From CADCTM01 sp049671305 (GTDB lineage Bacteria > Cyanobacteriota > Cyanobacteriia > Cyanobacteriales > Coleofasciculaceae): a stretch of DNA of 64,000 bases. Of this stretch, positions 45,573 to 54,597 are shown one piece after another. Every line of letters starts with the position of its first letter. Position 1 is the first letter of the stretch. Position numbers and translations under genes: made by a program. The stretch is from NCBI GenBank assembly GCA_049671305.1, contig JBATUR010000005.1, positions 62,001-126,000 on the forward strand. The letters are read 5' to 3'. The notes beneath the pieces are model-generated. The model ran no database searches, was not told the origin of the DNA, and saw nothing but the letters and a program-made list of their open reading frames with translations.

Positions 45573-46045
45573 CGACGCCGAGACTCGGTTGGCGGTGCCG
45601 TCTGCCAAAAGCTGGCAATTAATAAACAAATAATGCCGACATTAATGAAAGTATCGGCTAAATTGAACACGGGGAATTTAATTAGGCGGAAATCTAGAAA
45701 ATCAACCACATAACCATAAGCAAATCGGTCGATACCGTTGCCTAATGCACCGCCTAAAATGAAACCATATCCCAACTGCTCAAGCTTGTTAAGTATTGGT
45801 CCAAACCAGGCAAGGGCAACTAAACCAAGACTTACAAATAAAGACAGCCAGCGCAACCAAGCACTTCCTTGGAAGAGGCTAAAAGCTGCGCCAGTATTTC
45901 TGACGTAGGTAAAATGAAAGACATTTGTTAGTAGGGGTATCGTCGCATTAAGTGCTAAATTTTGGATCACCAAATATTTAGTTAATTGATCCAAAATCAG
46001 ACTAATAACGGCAGCAATCCAGAAGAAACGGTTTTTCAAACGCAT
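45569..46045 (-). CDS. lspA: Lipoprotein signal peptidase (signal peptidase II)
   Basis: Cleaves signal peptides of prolipoproteins in the membrane. 158 residues, four membrane segments. The two catalytic aspartates lie in the conserved boxes GGALGNGIDRFAYGYVVDFLDF and FPVFNLADTFINVGI. The N-terminal DQLTKYLV block is also conserved. It starts 35 nt after the bioY stop on the same strand, so bioY-lspA form an operon, an arrangement often seen in cyanobacteria. PstS in this window is one of its likely substrates. Confidence 0.95.
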   Translation of the reverse strand: MRLKNRFFWIAAVISLILDQLTKYLVIQNLALNATIPLLTNVFHFTYVRNTGAAFSLFQGSAWLRWLSLFVSLGLVALAWFGPILNKLEQLGYGFILGGALGNGIDRFAYGYVVDFLDFRLIKFPVFNLADTFINVGIICLLIASFWQTAPPTESRRR

Positions 46046-46080
46046 GATAATTTGTCATTGCTCATTAGTCAACAAACAAG

Positions 46081-46662
46081 CTAATAAAACATCAGTTTCC
46101 GCAAAGCAAACGCTAAAACGGTAACAGCACAGACTACCACCAATTGACCTGGTAGCAGATAAATAGTGTAGGTCATAATAGCTTGCATTAAAGGTAAGCT
46201 TTTGACAACTGTCATACTGAGGGTATGGAAAATAATTAAATAGAGGACACCATAAATATGGATAGTTATTAGTCCACAAATGCAGCTAAAAGCCAAAGAT
46301 TCGACTCGTGGACGCATCCGAAAGGCAAAAAATCCGCAAACCCAAGCACCCGCAATAAAACCCAGCAAGTAGCCAAAGGTTGGCTCTCTGAGATAATTGA
46401 GCCCACCGCCTCCGGTAAAGACTGGAAGTTTTAAGCCTAAGACAATGTAAGCAATTTGAGCCAGCGCACCAGCGTTTTTGCCGCCCAAGCAAGCGGTAAG
46501 GAGTACAGCCCCAATCTGATAGCTAACACCAAGTGAGACGGTATGGATGCCTTGTCCAGACCAGTCCCAGGGCGGGTTTGTGACAAAGGCTTCTAGAAAA
46601 GTACCACCGATTGTCAGTAATAAGCCAATCAATGCCCATAAAAGTTCATTAGGAACAGCCAT
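46081..46662 (-). CDS. bioY: Biotin transporter BioY
   Basis: Substrate-binding membrane subunit of an ECF-type biotin transporter. 193 residues with about six membrane segments. The BioY core is visible: YQIGAVLLTACLGGKNAGALAQIAYIVLGLKLPVFTGGGG, LREPTFGYLLGFIAGAWVCGF and YLLPGQLVVVCAVTVLAFAL. No energy-coupling module is adjacent; solitary BioY proteins with biotin uptake activity are known. A long imperfect inverted repeat lies 50-130 nt upstream. Confidence 0.92.
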   Translation of the reverse strand: MAVPNELLWALIGLLLTIGGTFLEAFVTNPPWDWSGQGIHTVSLGVSYQIGAVLLTACLGGKNAGALAQIAYIVLGLKLPVFTGGGGLNYLREPTFGYLLGFIAGAWVCGFFAFRMRPRVESLAFSCICGLITIHIYGVLYLIIFHTLSMTVVKSLPLMQAIMTYTIYLLPGQLVVVCAVTVLAFALRKLMFY

Positions 46663-46712
46663 CAGTTAGGATCGATAAGCCTCAAGGATAAAAGAACAAT
46701 CATATATAAACA

Positions 46713-46792
46713 GAGGAAGAGTAGGAAAGAATTTCTCGACAAACAAGACTTGTGTCACAGATGATTGTTTTTATTCTTCCTAATGCTTCCTC
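46713..46792 (-). promoter_or_regulatory. Long imperfect inverted repeat in the bioY leader
   Basis: GAGGAAG-AG-TAGGAA-A-GAAT (46713-46732) is complementary to ATTCTTCCTAATGCTTCCTC (46773-46792) apart from small bulges, around a 40-nt centre that contains TTGTG-T-CACA-like symmetry. It is the main structure in the 352-nt bioY/peroxiredoxin gap. A smaller hairpin TCCCAG-TTTTTT-CTGGGA is at 46831-46848. Function (operator, leader RNA or repeat) unknown. Confidence 0.4.
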
Positions 46793-47014
46793 AAAGTTGG
46801 GTTGATTTTGGTTCTTTCATACTTGATTAGTCCCAGTTTTTTCTGGGAATCAAAGCTTGATCATGCCATATAAAAGCTCAAAGCATGAGGCTTTGAACTC
46901 TTCTTGGCAGTTTGTCGTGGCATTAAACCAGGCTTGATGACTTATCTTGCGGATTTTCTGCCCGTCAATCAAAGCGATCGCGTATTGAGGCTGCTTTTTT
47001 CACTTTCTCTCTTT

Positions 47015-47749
47015 TTATTTGGTAGAAAAATAGGCGGTTAGCGCTTCTGAGTCGCCAATTAACTTACCATCAACAAAAACTTGCGGTACTGTGGTTGAAC
47101 CTGTAACAGCCCGTAATGAGCGTGTGGTAACGTCTTTTCCTAAGACAATTTCTTCGTAGTCAATATCATGATCCTTAAGCATTCCTTTGGCGGCGGCACA
47201 GAAGGGGCAACCGACTTTGGTAAACAAGGAAACTAGTTTTGGTTTTTCTGCTTTGGAGTTGATATAGTTGAGCATTGTCTCAGCATCCGATACTTCAAAC
47301 GGATCGCCTGGTACTTCTGGCTCAACAAACATTTTATCTACTACGCCGTCTTTGACTAGCATCGAATAGCGCCAAGAGCGTTTGCCAAAACCCAAGTCGG
47401 CTTTGTCAACTAGCATTCCCATGCCTTCTGTGAATTCGCCATTGCCATCGGGTATTAATGTCACATTGCTGCACTCTTGATCTTTTGCCCACTCATTCAT
47501 CACAAAAGTATCATTGACTGAGACACAAACAATTTCATCGACTCCGTTTGCCTTAAACACCTTGGCTAATTCGTTGTAACCAGGAAGATGGCTGGAGGAA
47601 CAAGTTGGTGTAAATGCTCCCGGTAATGAGAAAACAACTACTGTTTTGCCCTTAAATAGTTCGTCAGTGGTGAGGTTAACCCACTCGTTGTTTTTACGAA
47701 TTGGGAAGGTTACAGAGGGGATTTTTTGTCCTTCTTTGTTAGGCAGCAT
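47015..47749 (-). CDS. Peroxiredoxin 5-glutaredoxin hybrid
   Basis: A 244-residue glutathione-dependent peroxidase. The N-terminal Prx5-type domain has the peroxidatic cysteine in PGAFTPTCSSSHLPGY (about residue 50). The C-terminal glutaredoxin (about 168-244) has active site CPFC in KVGCPFCAAAKGML, followed by the cis-Pro/glutathione-binding TTVPQVFVDGKLIGDSEAL. The fused glutaredoxin reduces the peroxidase with GSH, as shown for hybrid proteins of Haemophilus and Chromatium. It shares an intergenic region with the ArsR gene on the same strand (146 nt); co-regulation is possible but not shown. Confidence 0.95.
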   Translation of the reverse strand: MLPNKEGQKIPSVTFPIRKNNEWVNLTTDELFKGKTVVVFSLPGAFTPTCSSSHLPGYNELAKVFKANGVDEIVCVSVNDTFVMNEWAKDQECSNVTLIPDGNGEFTEGMGMLVDKADLGFGKRSWRYSMLVKDGVVDKMFVEPEVPGDPFEVSDAETMLNYINSKAEKPKLVSLFTKVGCPFCAAAKGMLKDHDIDYEEIVLGKDVTTRSLRAVTGSTTVPQVFVDGKLIGDSEALTAYFSTK

Positions 47750-47895
47750 GAGTTTGTTTCCTTGACGAGTTTAATGTTACTGATCGTAAACTTACGATAT
47801 CTAAAGCGTATTCGTTATGAGTACGAACTGTCAAGGTAAAGATTTATTTTGCTCAAATGCCTTATAGGTATGGAGGTTGAGAATTTCTAATGCCG

Positions 47896-48273
47896 TTACG
47901 CTAATGTTGTGGCTTGACCAGCGGCAGGCAAAAAAGAGGGATACTTTTGAGCGGCTTGTAGCACGGCTGCCATTAAGCCTGGAAAATTGGCATCTAATTC
48001 CTCTCGTCGTAAGGAATTGATATGTTGAGTGCCTTCTTTGCGGCAGTATAATACGCCAGATTCTCGCAATACTCGAAAATGATGAGACATGGTGGATTTG
48101 GCGATCGCTTTTTGGGTGTTGCCTGAGACAATCACAAAATCAAATCCGGCACATGGTTGCTCTCCTTTGGTTGCCAACAACCTGACAATTTCCAGCCGTA
48201 TGGGATCTCCCAAGGCATACAAAACGCCGGCTAAAGAGATATCTTTGCAGTCTGGATGATAAAGCAGTCTCAT
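47896..48273 (-). CDS. ArsR family transcriptional regulator
   Basis: A 125-residue winged-helix repressor. LGDPIRLEIVRLLAT is the first helix pair, KSTMSHHFRVLRESGVL the recognition helix, and CRKEGTQHINSLR the wing. It does not carry the ELCVCD metal-binding motif of ArsR/SmtB; Cys occurs at GEQPCAGF and VLYCRKE, so redox or electrophile sensing is possible. It is divergent from an Old Yellow Enzyme gene, and ATTCGATA/TATCGAAT palindromes lie between, the expected operator. Repression of the enzyme gene with autoregulation is inferred. Confidence 0.88.
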   Translation of the reverse strand: MRLLYHPDCKDISLAGVLYALGDPIRLEIVRLLATKGEQPCAGFDFVIVSGNTQKAIAKSTMSHHFRVLRESGVLYCRKEGTQHINSLRREELDANFPGLMAAVLQAAQKYPSFLPAAGQATTLA

Positions 48274-48310
48274 ATCTGCATTATGACATAGGCTAACTCA
48301 AAGTTCATTT

Positions 48311-48335
48311 ATTCGATATAATCGAACTATCGAAT
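48311..48335. promoter_or_regulatory. Palindromic operator between arsR-type gene and OYE gene
   Basis: ATTCGATA (48311-48318) and TATCGAAT (48328-48335) form a perfect 8-9-8 inverted repeat. A further ATTCGAG half-site follows at 48340-48346. The geometry suits an ArsR-family dimer and lies 38 nt from the regulator start. Confidence 0.6.
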
Positions 48336-48492
48336 AAACATTCGAGTTAATGTCAATGAAAGCTTGATTCGACCGACGGAACCAGAAATAACAAGAGCAA
48401 GCGTAATCGAAAAAAACTGTTCTGTAATTTTTTGTGAAACAGCAACAGGTATTTTTCTTGTCACAAAATCACTAATTTTGGAGATTGGCATC

Positions 48493-49584
48493 ATGAACAC
48501 AGAAATTAATTTATTTTCTCCTTACAAACTGGGTGACTTAGAATTACCAAATCGGATCGTAATGGCACCTTTAACTCGTAACCGTGCAGGCGATGGCAAT
48601 GTTCCAGAACAAATTAATGCGACATATTATGCTCAACGTGCGTCAGCGGGACTAATTATTAGCGAAGCAAGCCAAATATCTCCTCAAGGCTTAGGTTATC
48701 CTGCCACTCCGGGCATACATTCACCAGAGCAAGTGGCGGGTTGGAAGTTAGTTACCGAGGCAGTGCATCAGCAAGGCGGTAGAATTTTTCTGCAATTATG
48801 GCACGTCGGGCGGGTATCTCATCCAGATTTGCAACCGCAAGGGGCGTTACCTGTGGCACCAAGTGCGATCGCACCCAAAGGTGAGGCGGCGACTTATCAA
48901 GGGATGAAGCCTCATGTAACGCCTCGTGCCTTGGAAACCGCAGAAATACCGGGAATTGTTGAACAATATCGTAAAGCCACAGAAAATGCCTTAGCAGCGG
49001 GATTTGATGGGGTAGAGATTCATGGCGCTAATGGCTATTTGCTTGATCAGTTTCTGCGGGATGGCACAAATCAGCGTACTGACAAATATGGCGGTTCGGT
49101 TGAAAATCGCGCCCGGTTGCTTATGGAAGTTACAGAAGCGGTTGTGGCGGTTGCGGGTGCTGGGCGAGTCGGAGTTAGGCTTTCACCGAGTGGCACGTTT
49201 AACGATATGCATGATTCTAATCCTTTGGCGACCTTTAGTTATGTGGCTGAGGCATTAAATCGCTTTGGGTTGGCGTATTTGCATATTGTGGAGGTGATGG
49301 AGGCAGACTTGAGACATGGCGGTATAAAAGTGCCAACAAGTGCTTTACGCGATCGCTTTTCTGGCACATTAATGGTTAATGGTGGTTATGATTTAGACCG
49401 AGGAAATGCCGTTTTGTCAAGCAAAAAAGCAGATTTGGTTTCCTTCGGCATACCGTTTATTGCTAATCCTGATTTACCAAAAAGATTTGCTTTGAATGCA
49501 CCATTAAATGCAGCAGACTCTACGACATTTTATGGCGGTGGTGAGAAGGGATATATCGATTATCCGTTTTTGGCGGCTAGTTAG
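48493..49584 (+). CDS. Old Yellow Enzyme family ene-reductase (NemA-like)
   Basis: An FMN-dependent NAD(P)H oxidoreductase that reduces activated C=C bonds and nitro compounds. 363 residues from ATG 48493, which has GGAG nine bases upstream; the frame extends to 48364 but those 43 residues are not OYE-like. Conserved blocks: LPNRIVMAPLTRNRAG, QLWHVGRVSHP, the substrate His/Asn pair region VEIHGANGYLLDQFLRDGTNQRTD, YGGSVENRARLLMEV, and the FMN phosphate site region GGYD. Placement opposite an ArsR regulator suggests induction by reactive electrophiles or quinones. Confidence 0.93.
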   Translation: MNTEINLFSPYKLGDLELPNRIVMAPLTRNRAGDGNVPEQINATYYAQRASAGLIISEASQISPQGLGYPATPGIHSPEQVAGWKLVTEAVHQQGGRIFLQLWHVGRVSHPDLQPQGALPVAPSAIAPKGEAATYQGMKPHVTPRALETAEIPGIVEQYRKATENALAAGFDGVEIHGANGYLLDQFLRDGTNQRTDKYGGSVENRARLLMEVTEAVVAVAGAGRVGVRLSPSGTFNDMHDSNPLATFSYVAEALNRFGLAYLHIVEVMEADLRHGGIKVPTSALRDRFSGTLMVNGGYDLDRGNAVLSSKKADLVSFGIPFIANPDLPKRFALNAPLNAADSTTFYGGGEKGYIDYPFLAAS

Positions 49585-49794
49585 TTGAAAGTTAAAACAG
49601 AGGCAAATATTCTGCTGTAAGCATTGCTGCCCACACTAAAAAGTATTTTTAGATTACCCAAACTTATGTAGTAATATAATGCCTGATAGTTTAGCTGAAT
49701 TCCTCTCAAAACTACTCACTCAATTTATCTCATCGGTCTGAGGTAGAATCAATTTTTGCCATTTTCTTCAGATTAAGGTTATAAATTTGAGTTT

Positions 49795-49813
49795 GTTAAT
49801 CTTCCCTTTACTT
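49795..49813 (+). promoter_or_regulatory. Candidate Pho box upstream of pstS
   Basis: GTTAATCT and CTTTACTT are separated by 3 nt (period 11) and each differs by one base from the cyanobacterial PhoB half-site (Py)TTAA(Py)(Py)T. Located 53 nt upstream of pstS. Weaker than the box at 54459. Confidence 0.35.
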
Positions 49814-49865
49814 GCAAACGCTATTCTTTTATAGACTTCCCCAATGCAAGTAATAGAAAATAGCG

Positions 49866-51023
49866 ATGCTTTATCGTAGCAATTTAACCAATCCAATTCG
49901 CGTAGCGGCTTCGATTTCAGTTGTCGCGATGACTTTAAGTTTAGCCGCTTGTGGCGGACAGCAAGCTGCCAACAGTCCAGCCACAGGTGATAGTGCCTCT
50001 CCTGGTGCTGCTGCTGGTGGCACTGATAAACTAGCCCTCAAGGGTGATGTACAGCTAGTTGGTGCTGGTGCGTCATTTCCGGCGCCACTATATCAGCGCT
50101 GGTTCGTAGATTTTAACAAAGTACACCCCAAACTTCAGATCAACTATCAATCCGTCGGTAGTGGTGCAGGTGTTGAGCAGTTTACCAAAGGCACTGTAGA
50201 CTTTGGTGCAAGTGACACAGCCATGAAGGATGAGGAAATCGCCAAAATTCCTGCAGATAGAGGCGTGCTTTTGCTACCAATGACAGCAGGTAGCATTGTT
50301 ATGGCATACAACCTACCGGAGGTAACTGGTGAACTGAAGCTACCTCGTGCAGTGTATACTGATATTTTGCTCGGTACAATTACCAACTGGAACGACCCGA
50401 AGATTGCAGCAGCTAACCCAGGTGTGACATTGCCTGATCAGAAGATTACCGTAGTTCACCGGTCTGATGGTAGTGGTACAACAGGCGTCTTTACAAAGCA
50501 CCTCAGCGCCATTAGCCCAGAGTGGAAAACCAAGGTGGGAGATGGTAAAACAGTATCGTGGCCCACAGGTGTTGGTGCAAAAGGTAATGAAGGCGTTACT
50601 GCTCAAATTCAGCAAACAAAAGGCGCGATTGGTTATACCGAATACGGTTATGCCAAGAATAATAATTTGAAGTTTGCCTCTTTAGAAAATAAAGCTGGTA
50701 AATTTGTGGCAGCGAACGATCAGTCAGCAGCGAAAACTCTAGATGCTGTGACATTGCCGGAAAATCTACGGGCATTTATTTCTGATCCAGAAGGTGCAGA
50801 ATCTTATCCAATTGTGACCTACACTTGGTTGCTGGCTCCTAAGAAGGTTGCTGATCCAGAGAAAGCCAAAGCGATTGAAGCAATGATCGAGTATGGTTTG
50901 ACTGAGGGGCAAAAAGTTGCTGGCGAATTAGGATATGTGCCTCTACCTAAAACGGTTGCCCAGAAAGTTGCTGCTGCTGCTGATGGCATTAGTGCTGACT
51001 ACAAAATTGATGTGAGTAAGTAG
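49866..51023 (+). CDS. pstS: Phosphate ABC transporter substrate-binding lipoprotein PstS
   Basis: Binds periplasmic phosphate for PstCAB. 385 residues. A lipoprotein signal (VAMTLSLAACGGQ, lipobox LAAC) is followed by a Ser/Gly/Ala linker. Phosphate-binding loops are recognisable: GAGASFPAPLYQRWF, GSGAGVEQF, FGASDTAM and HRSDGSGTTGVFTKHL. Length is normal. First gene of pstSCAB, all rightward. Expected to be induced by phosphate limitation through the SphS-SphR (PhoR-PhoB) system; a weak Pho box lies upstream. Confidence 0.97.
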   Translation: MLYRSNLTNPIRVAASISVVAMTLSLAACGGQQAANSPATGDSASPGAAAGGTDKLALKGDVQLVGAGASFPAPLYQRWFVDFNKVHPKLQINYQSVGSGAGVEQFTKGTVDFGASDTAMKDEEIAKIPADRGVLLLPMTAGSIVMAYNLPEVTGELKLPRAVYTDILLGTITNWNDPKIAAANPGVTLPDQKITVVHRSDGSGTTGVFTKHLSAISPEWKTKVGDGKTVSWPTGVGAKGNEGVTAQIQQTKGAIGYTEYGYAKNNNLKFASLENKAGKFVAANDQSAAKTLDAVTLPENLRAFISDPEGAESYPIVTYTWLLAPKKVADPEKAKAIEAMIEYGLTEGQKVAGELGYVPLPKTVAQKVAAAADGISADYKIDVSK

Positions 51024-51140
51024 TCGTTAATTGAGTCGTTAGGGTGTTCTACGGTTTGTCAGATTGAATAGTTGCAAGAGCATTTTTGCTAATTAAGGGT
51101 TAATGTTCATCACCTTTTTATAAGTTACGGTAAGTCACTC

Positions 51141-52100
51141 ATGACCATACAAGCTTCTCCTGATCTTGAATCAGGTTTCCAACCTCGGTCTAGTACAGAA
51201 AAGTCACTGGATCGAGGTTTCATCTGGCTAACTCGCATTTTGGCATTGTCGGTGGCGGCACTATTGCTGTTTATTGCCTCTACCGTGGCGATTCGAGCGC
51301 TGCCTGCGATTCAGGAATATGGTTTGGGATTTCTGTTTTCCAGCGAATGGAACCCGGTGGAGGGACGAGAAGAGTATGGGGCGCTGCCGATTATTTATGG
51401 GACTTTGGTAAGCTCTGCGATCGCTCTCGTCCTTGCCATACCTCTAGGAATTGGTACAGCAGTCTTCTTGAGTGAGGACTTTCTGCCGTTGTCTGTACGG
51501 ACGCCTTTGGTGTTCATGGTAGAGCTTTTGGCAGCTATTCCCAGTATTGTCTATGGTCTTTGGGGCATTTTTGTGCTAGCCCCGGCAATTGCTCCCATTC
51601 TGGAGTGGCTTCATGAGACTTTGGGCTGGATTCCTTTATTTTCCACTGTTCCCGGCAATCGTTCGATGCTAATTGCTGGCATAATCTTAACTATCATGAT
51701 TTTGCCGATTATCACCGCGATTTCCCGCGATTCTTTGGCTTCTTTGCCTCCCGAATTGCGGCAAGCTTCCCTTGGTTTGGGGGCAACACGCTGGGAAACC
51801 TTGTTTCGGGTACTTATCCCGGCTGCTTTTTCTGGCATTGTTGGCGGCATCATGCTTGCCCTGGGGCGGGCAATGGGAGAAACGATGGCGGTAACTTTGG
51901 TAATTGGTGCATCTAATTCTATTAGTCCATCACTCCTAGCACCAGCTCAAACTATTGCTTCTCTGTTGGCATTACAATTTGCCGAAGCCAAAGGTTTGCA
52001 AGTAGCAGCGTTGATGTATGCAGGACTTGTCTTGTTTATCCTGACGCTAATTGTTAATGTTTTTGCTGAGTTGATTGTTCGTCAAGTTAAGAAGTTTTAG
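51141..52100 (+). CDS. pstC: Phosphate ABC transporter permease PstC
   Basis: A 319-residue membrane subunit with six segments. The ABC permease cytoplasmic EAA loop is DSLASLPPELRQASLGLGATRWETLFRVLIP, followed by GRAMGETMAVTLVIG, which is diagnostic for PstC. A signature early block is YGALPIIYGTLVSSAIALVLAIPLGIG. It lies 117 nt after pstS and 22 nt before pstA. Confidence 0.96.
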   Translation: MTIQASPDLESGFQPRSSTEKSLDRGFIWLTRILALSVAALLLFIASTVAIRALPAIQEYGLGFLFSSEWNPVEGREEYGALPIIYGTLVSSAIALVLAIPLGIGTAVFLSEDFLPLSVRTPLVFMVELLAAIPSIVYGLWGIFVLAPAIAPILEWLHETLGWIPLFSTVPGNRSMLIAGIILTIMILPIITAISRDSLASLPPELRQASLGLGATRWETLFRVLIPAAFSGIVGGIMLALGRAMGETMAVTLVIGASNSISPSLLAPAQTIASLLALQFAEAKGLQVAALMYAGLVLFILTLIVNVFAELIVRQVKKF

Positions 52101-52122
52101 TAATTCCAGTTAAGTTTACTTT

Positions 52123-53031
52123 ATGTCACCTCCAATTCAAGACCAATCAAGCTTTGATTCGCACACGGGTAGTTTAACTCGTTCTTATAGTAATGGACGC
52201 TCAATATTTGGCATCATCATGACAACCTTGGCGGGGGCGTGTTTAGTAATTGCCCTCATCCCTTTATTTGCCGTGCTGATTTATGTAATCAGGCAGGGAG
52301 CTGGGCGTTTAAACTTAGACTTATTTACTAAGCTGCCACCGCCGCCTGGTTTGCAGGGAGGAGGAATTGCTAATGCGATTGTTGGTACTTTAATTACGGT
52401 AGGAATTGGTACTTTAATTAGTCTACCTTTTGGGGTTTTGGCTGCTGTTTATTTATCAGAGTTTAGTTCTGGTAAAATTTCCCAAGGAATTCGTTTTGCC
52501 ACAAACGTTTTGGCGGGTGTGCCTTCAATTATTGCTGGTATTTTTGCCTTTGGTTTGGTTGTCGTAACGACGGGAAACTTTTCGGCATTCGCTGGTGGTG
52601 TGGCGCTGGCGGTGCTGATGTTGCCGACTATTATCCGTACAACTGATGAAGCTTTACAGATTGTACCTCAAGATATTAGATGGGCATCTGTGGGAGTGGG
52701 AGCATCTAATTATCAGACAGTTTTGCAGATTGTTATTCCTGCCGCCATACCTGCAATTATTACAGGCGTGACCTTAGCAATTGCCCGTGCGGCTGGAGAA
52801 ACTGCCCCCTTAATTTTTACGGCGCTTAATTCACCATTTTGGCCAAAATTAACGCCAGAAACTTTGTGGACTCAGCCAATTGCCACGCTTTCAGTTTTGA
52901 TTTATAACTTTGCCACAGTTCCTTTCAAACCTCAACAAGAGTTGGCTTGGGCAGCGTCGTTTATCTTGGTGTTTTTAATTCTACTAACTAGTATTTTTGC
53001 TCGTATGGCAACTCGGAAGCAGATATATTAA
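52123..53031 (+). CDS. pstA: Phosphate ABC transporter permease PstA
   Basis: A 302-residue membrane subunit, six segments. The sequence GGIANAIVGTLITVGIGTLISLPFGVLAAVYLSEF and the EAA loop DEALQIVPQDIRWASVGVGASNYQTVLQIVIPAA are typical of PstA, as is ARAAGETAPLIFTA. It starts 22 nt after pstC and pairs with it to form the channel. Confidence 0.96.
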   Translation: MSPPIQDQSSFDSHTGSLTRSYSNGRSIFGIIMTTLAGACLVIALIPLFAVLIYVIRQGAGRLNLDLFTKLPPPPGLQGGGIANAIVGTLITVGIGTLISLPFGVLAAVYLSEFSSGKISQGIRFATNVLAGVPSIIAGIFAFGLVVVTTGNFSAFAGGVALAVLMLPTIIRTTDEALQIVPQDIRWASVGVGASNYQTVLQIVIPAAIPAIITGVTLAIARAAGETAPLIFTALNSPFWPKLTPETLWTQPIATLSVLIYNFATVPFKPQQELAWAASFILVFLILLTSIFARMATRKQIY

Positions 53032-53194
53032 GCAATGGTTGAGATCAATGTTAGTTATGAGATAAAAACACAGAAATAGAATAATCAAGACATTGGCTTT
53101 GTTTTAATTGTTAATGATAAGTTTGCTTTCAAATAGTAGCCGTAAGTGATGCTTTTTTCTCCAGTCAATCTTCAACCTAACTTCAGAGAATTTT

Positions 53195-54022
53195 ATGTCT
53201 TTTAATCAGTCAACTACCAATCATAGTCAGCGCCTAGATAATTCAACTAAAACTGTCCTGCGGACAGAAAACCTTGACATCTATTATGGTAAGTTTTTAG
53301 CCGTAAAGGGTGTTAATCTTGAGATTCCTAAAAATCGTGTAACGGCTTTTATTGGACCTTCTGGCTGTGGAAAAAGTACCTTATTAAGAAGCTTCAACCG
53401 TCTTAATGATTTAATTGATAGCTTTCATGTTGAGGGTAAGGCTTATTATAATGATCAAGACCTTTACGCACCAAATATTGATCCAGTAGAAGTACGACGC
53501 CGTATTGGTATGGTGTTTCAAAAGCCTAATCCTTTCCCAAAATCGATTTATGATAATATCGCTTATGGGGCACGGGTAAATGGTTATAAAGGTAATTTGG
53601 ATGAGTTAGTTGAACGTTCTTTGCAACAAGCCGCGTTATGGGATGAAGTTAAGGATAAACTGAAACAAAATGGTATGGCTTTGTCTGGTGGACAACAACA
53701 AAGATTGTGTATTGCCAGGGCAATTGCTATTAATCCAGATGTTGTTTTGATGGATGAACCTTGTGCTTCTCTTGATCCGATTTCAACCCTTAAAGTTGAA
53801 GATTTAATGCATCAATTGAAAGAACAATATAGCATTGTAATTGTGACTCACAATATGCAACAAGCAACAAGAGTTGCTGATATGACTGCCTTTTTTAATG
53901 CTAAAGCTACAGAAAAAGGTGGTAAACAAGGTTATTTGGTGGAATACGATCAAACTGAAAATATTTTCCAAAGTCCTAAACAAGAAGCGACAAAGGATTA
54001 TGTCAGTGGACGTTTTGGTTAA
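53195..54022 (+). CDS. pstB: Phosphate ABC transporter ATP-binding protein PstB
   Basis: The ATPase of the phosphate importer. 275 residues. Walker A GPSGCGKSTLLR, signature LSGGQQQRLCIARAIA, Walker B VVLMDEPCASLDP and H-loop IVTHN are intact. The PstB-specific region IDPVEVRRRIGMVFQKPNPFP is present. It lies 163 nt downstream of pstA, a longer spacer than within the rest of the operon; a secondary promoter is possible. No phoU follows. Confidence 0.97.
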   Translation: MSFNQSTTNHSQRLDNSTKTVLRTENLDIYYGKFLAVKGVNLEIPKNRVTAFIGPSGCGKSTLLRSFNRLNDLIDSFHVEGKAYYNDQDLYAPNIDPVEVRRRIGMVFQKPNPFPKSIYDNIAYGARVNGYKGNLDELVERSLQQAALWDEVKDKLKQNGMALSGGQQQRLCIARAIAINPDVVLMDEPCASLDPISTLKVEDLMHQLKEQYSIVIVTHNMQQATRVADMTAFFNAKATEKGGKQGYLVEYDQTENIFQSPKQEATKDYVSGRFG

Positions 54023-54144
54023 TTAATTTCATCAGCAGGGTGTGTTTTTAAGGTTATCAATTATTTGTCTTAATTCAATTGAAAAAGCAAAGCAAAAAAC
54101 TAGCCAACTGCATAATGTGGGAATCAGTTTTTCGTTGGAGTTGC

Positions 54145-54168
54145 AGGGAAGAATCAAAATTCTTCCCT
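54145..54168. terminator. Perfect hairpin downstream of pstB
   Basis: AGGGAAGAAT-CAAA-ATTCTTCCCT is a perfect 10-bp stem with a 4-nt loop, 122 nt after the pstB stop. It lacks a T run, so it may be an RNA-stabilising 3' hairpin rather than a terminator. Confidence 0.5.
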
Positions 54169-54458
54169 AATTGCTGATTTATGCTCATATAAATCTTAGT
54201 TATCGCAGTTGAACAAACAAGATTTTGATTATAGCCGCTTAAAGCCAGGGAAAAACGATTTTCAAAGTTCCCAGATATTACAGTATTAGCAGAAGACTAG
54301 TATTTCGAGATTATCAACAACTTATGGCTTATTTAGCAACGCCTTAAAGAAGTTTCAAAATGAGCCAATGTCATGTTATTTTCAGTCCATAATTAATAAT
54401 ATAAAAGTTGCTTGTTTGCAATTACGGTGGCAAATAGTTGAGTAACTAAAAAACTTTT

Positions 54459-54503
54459 TTTAACTTAACCTTAACCTATTTTGTGTTCATAGACAGCTAA
54501 AAT
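54459..54503 (+). promoter_or_regulatory. PhoB-type box and -10 in front of an uncharacterised gene
   Basis: TTTAACTT-AAC-CTTAACCT (54459-54477) are two perfect cyanobacterial Pho half-sites with 11-bp period. A degenerate third (TTGTGTTC) ends 9 nt before a -10-like TAAAAT (54498-54503). This is the layout of PhoB-activated promoters where the box replaces the -35 element. The rest of the 575-nt gap after pstB holds one hairpin and no gene. Confidence 0.65.
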
Positions 54504-54597
54504 CTGTAGTTAGGTCAAATATAGCTCAACAGAGAATTATTTAACCTTCAACTGATAAGTCATTTGTGGCTGATGAAAAGGTATAATAAGGTAGTTA

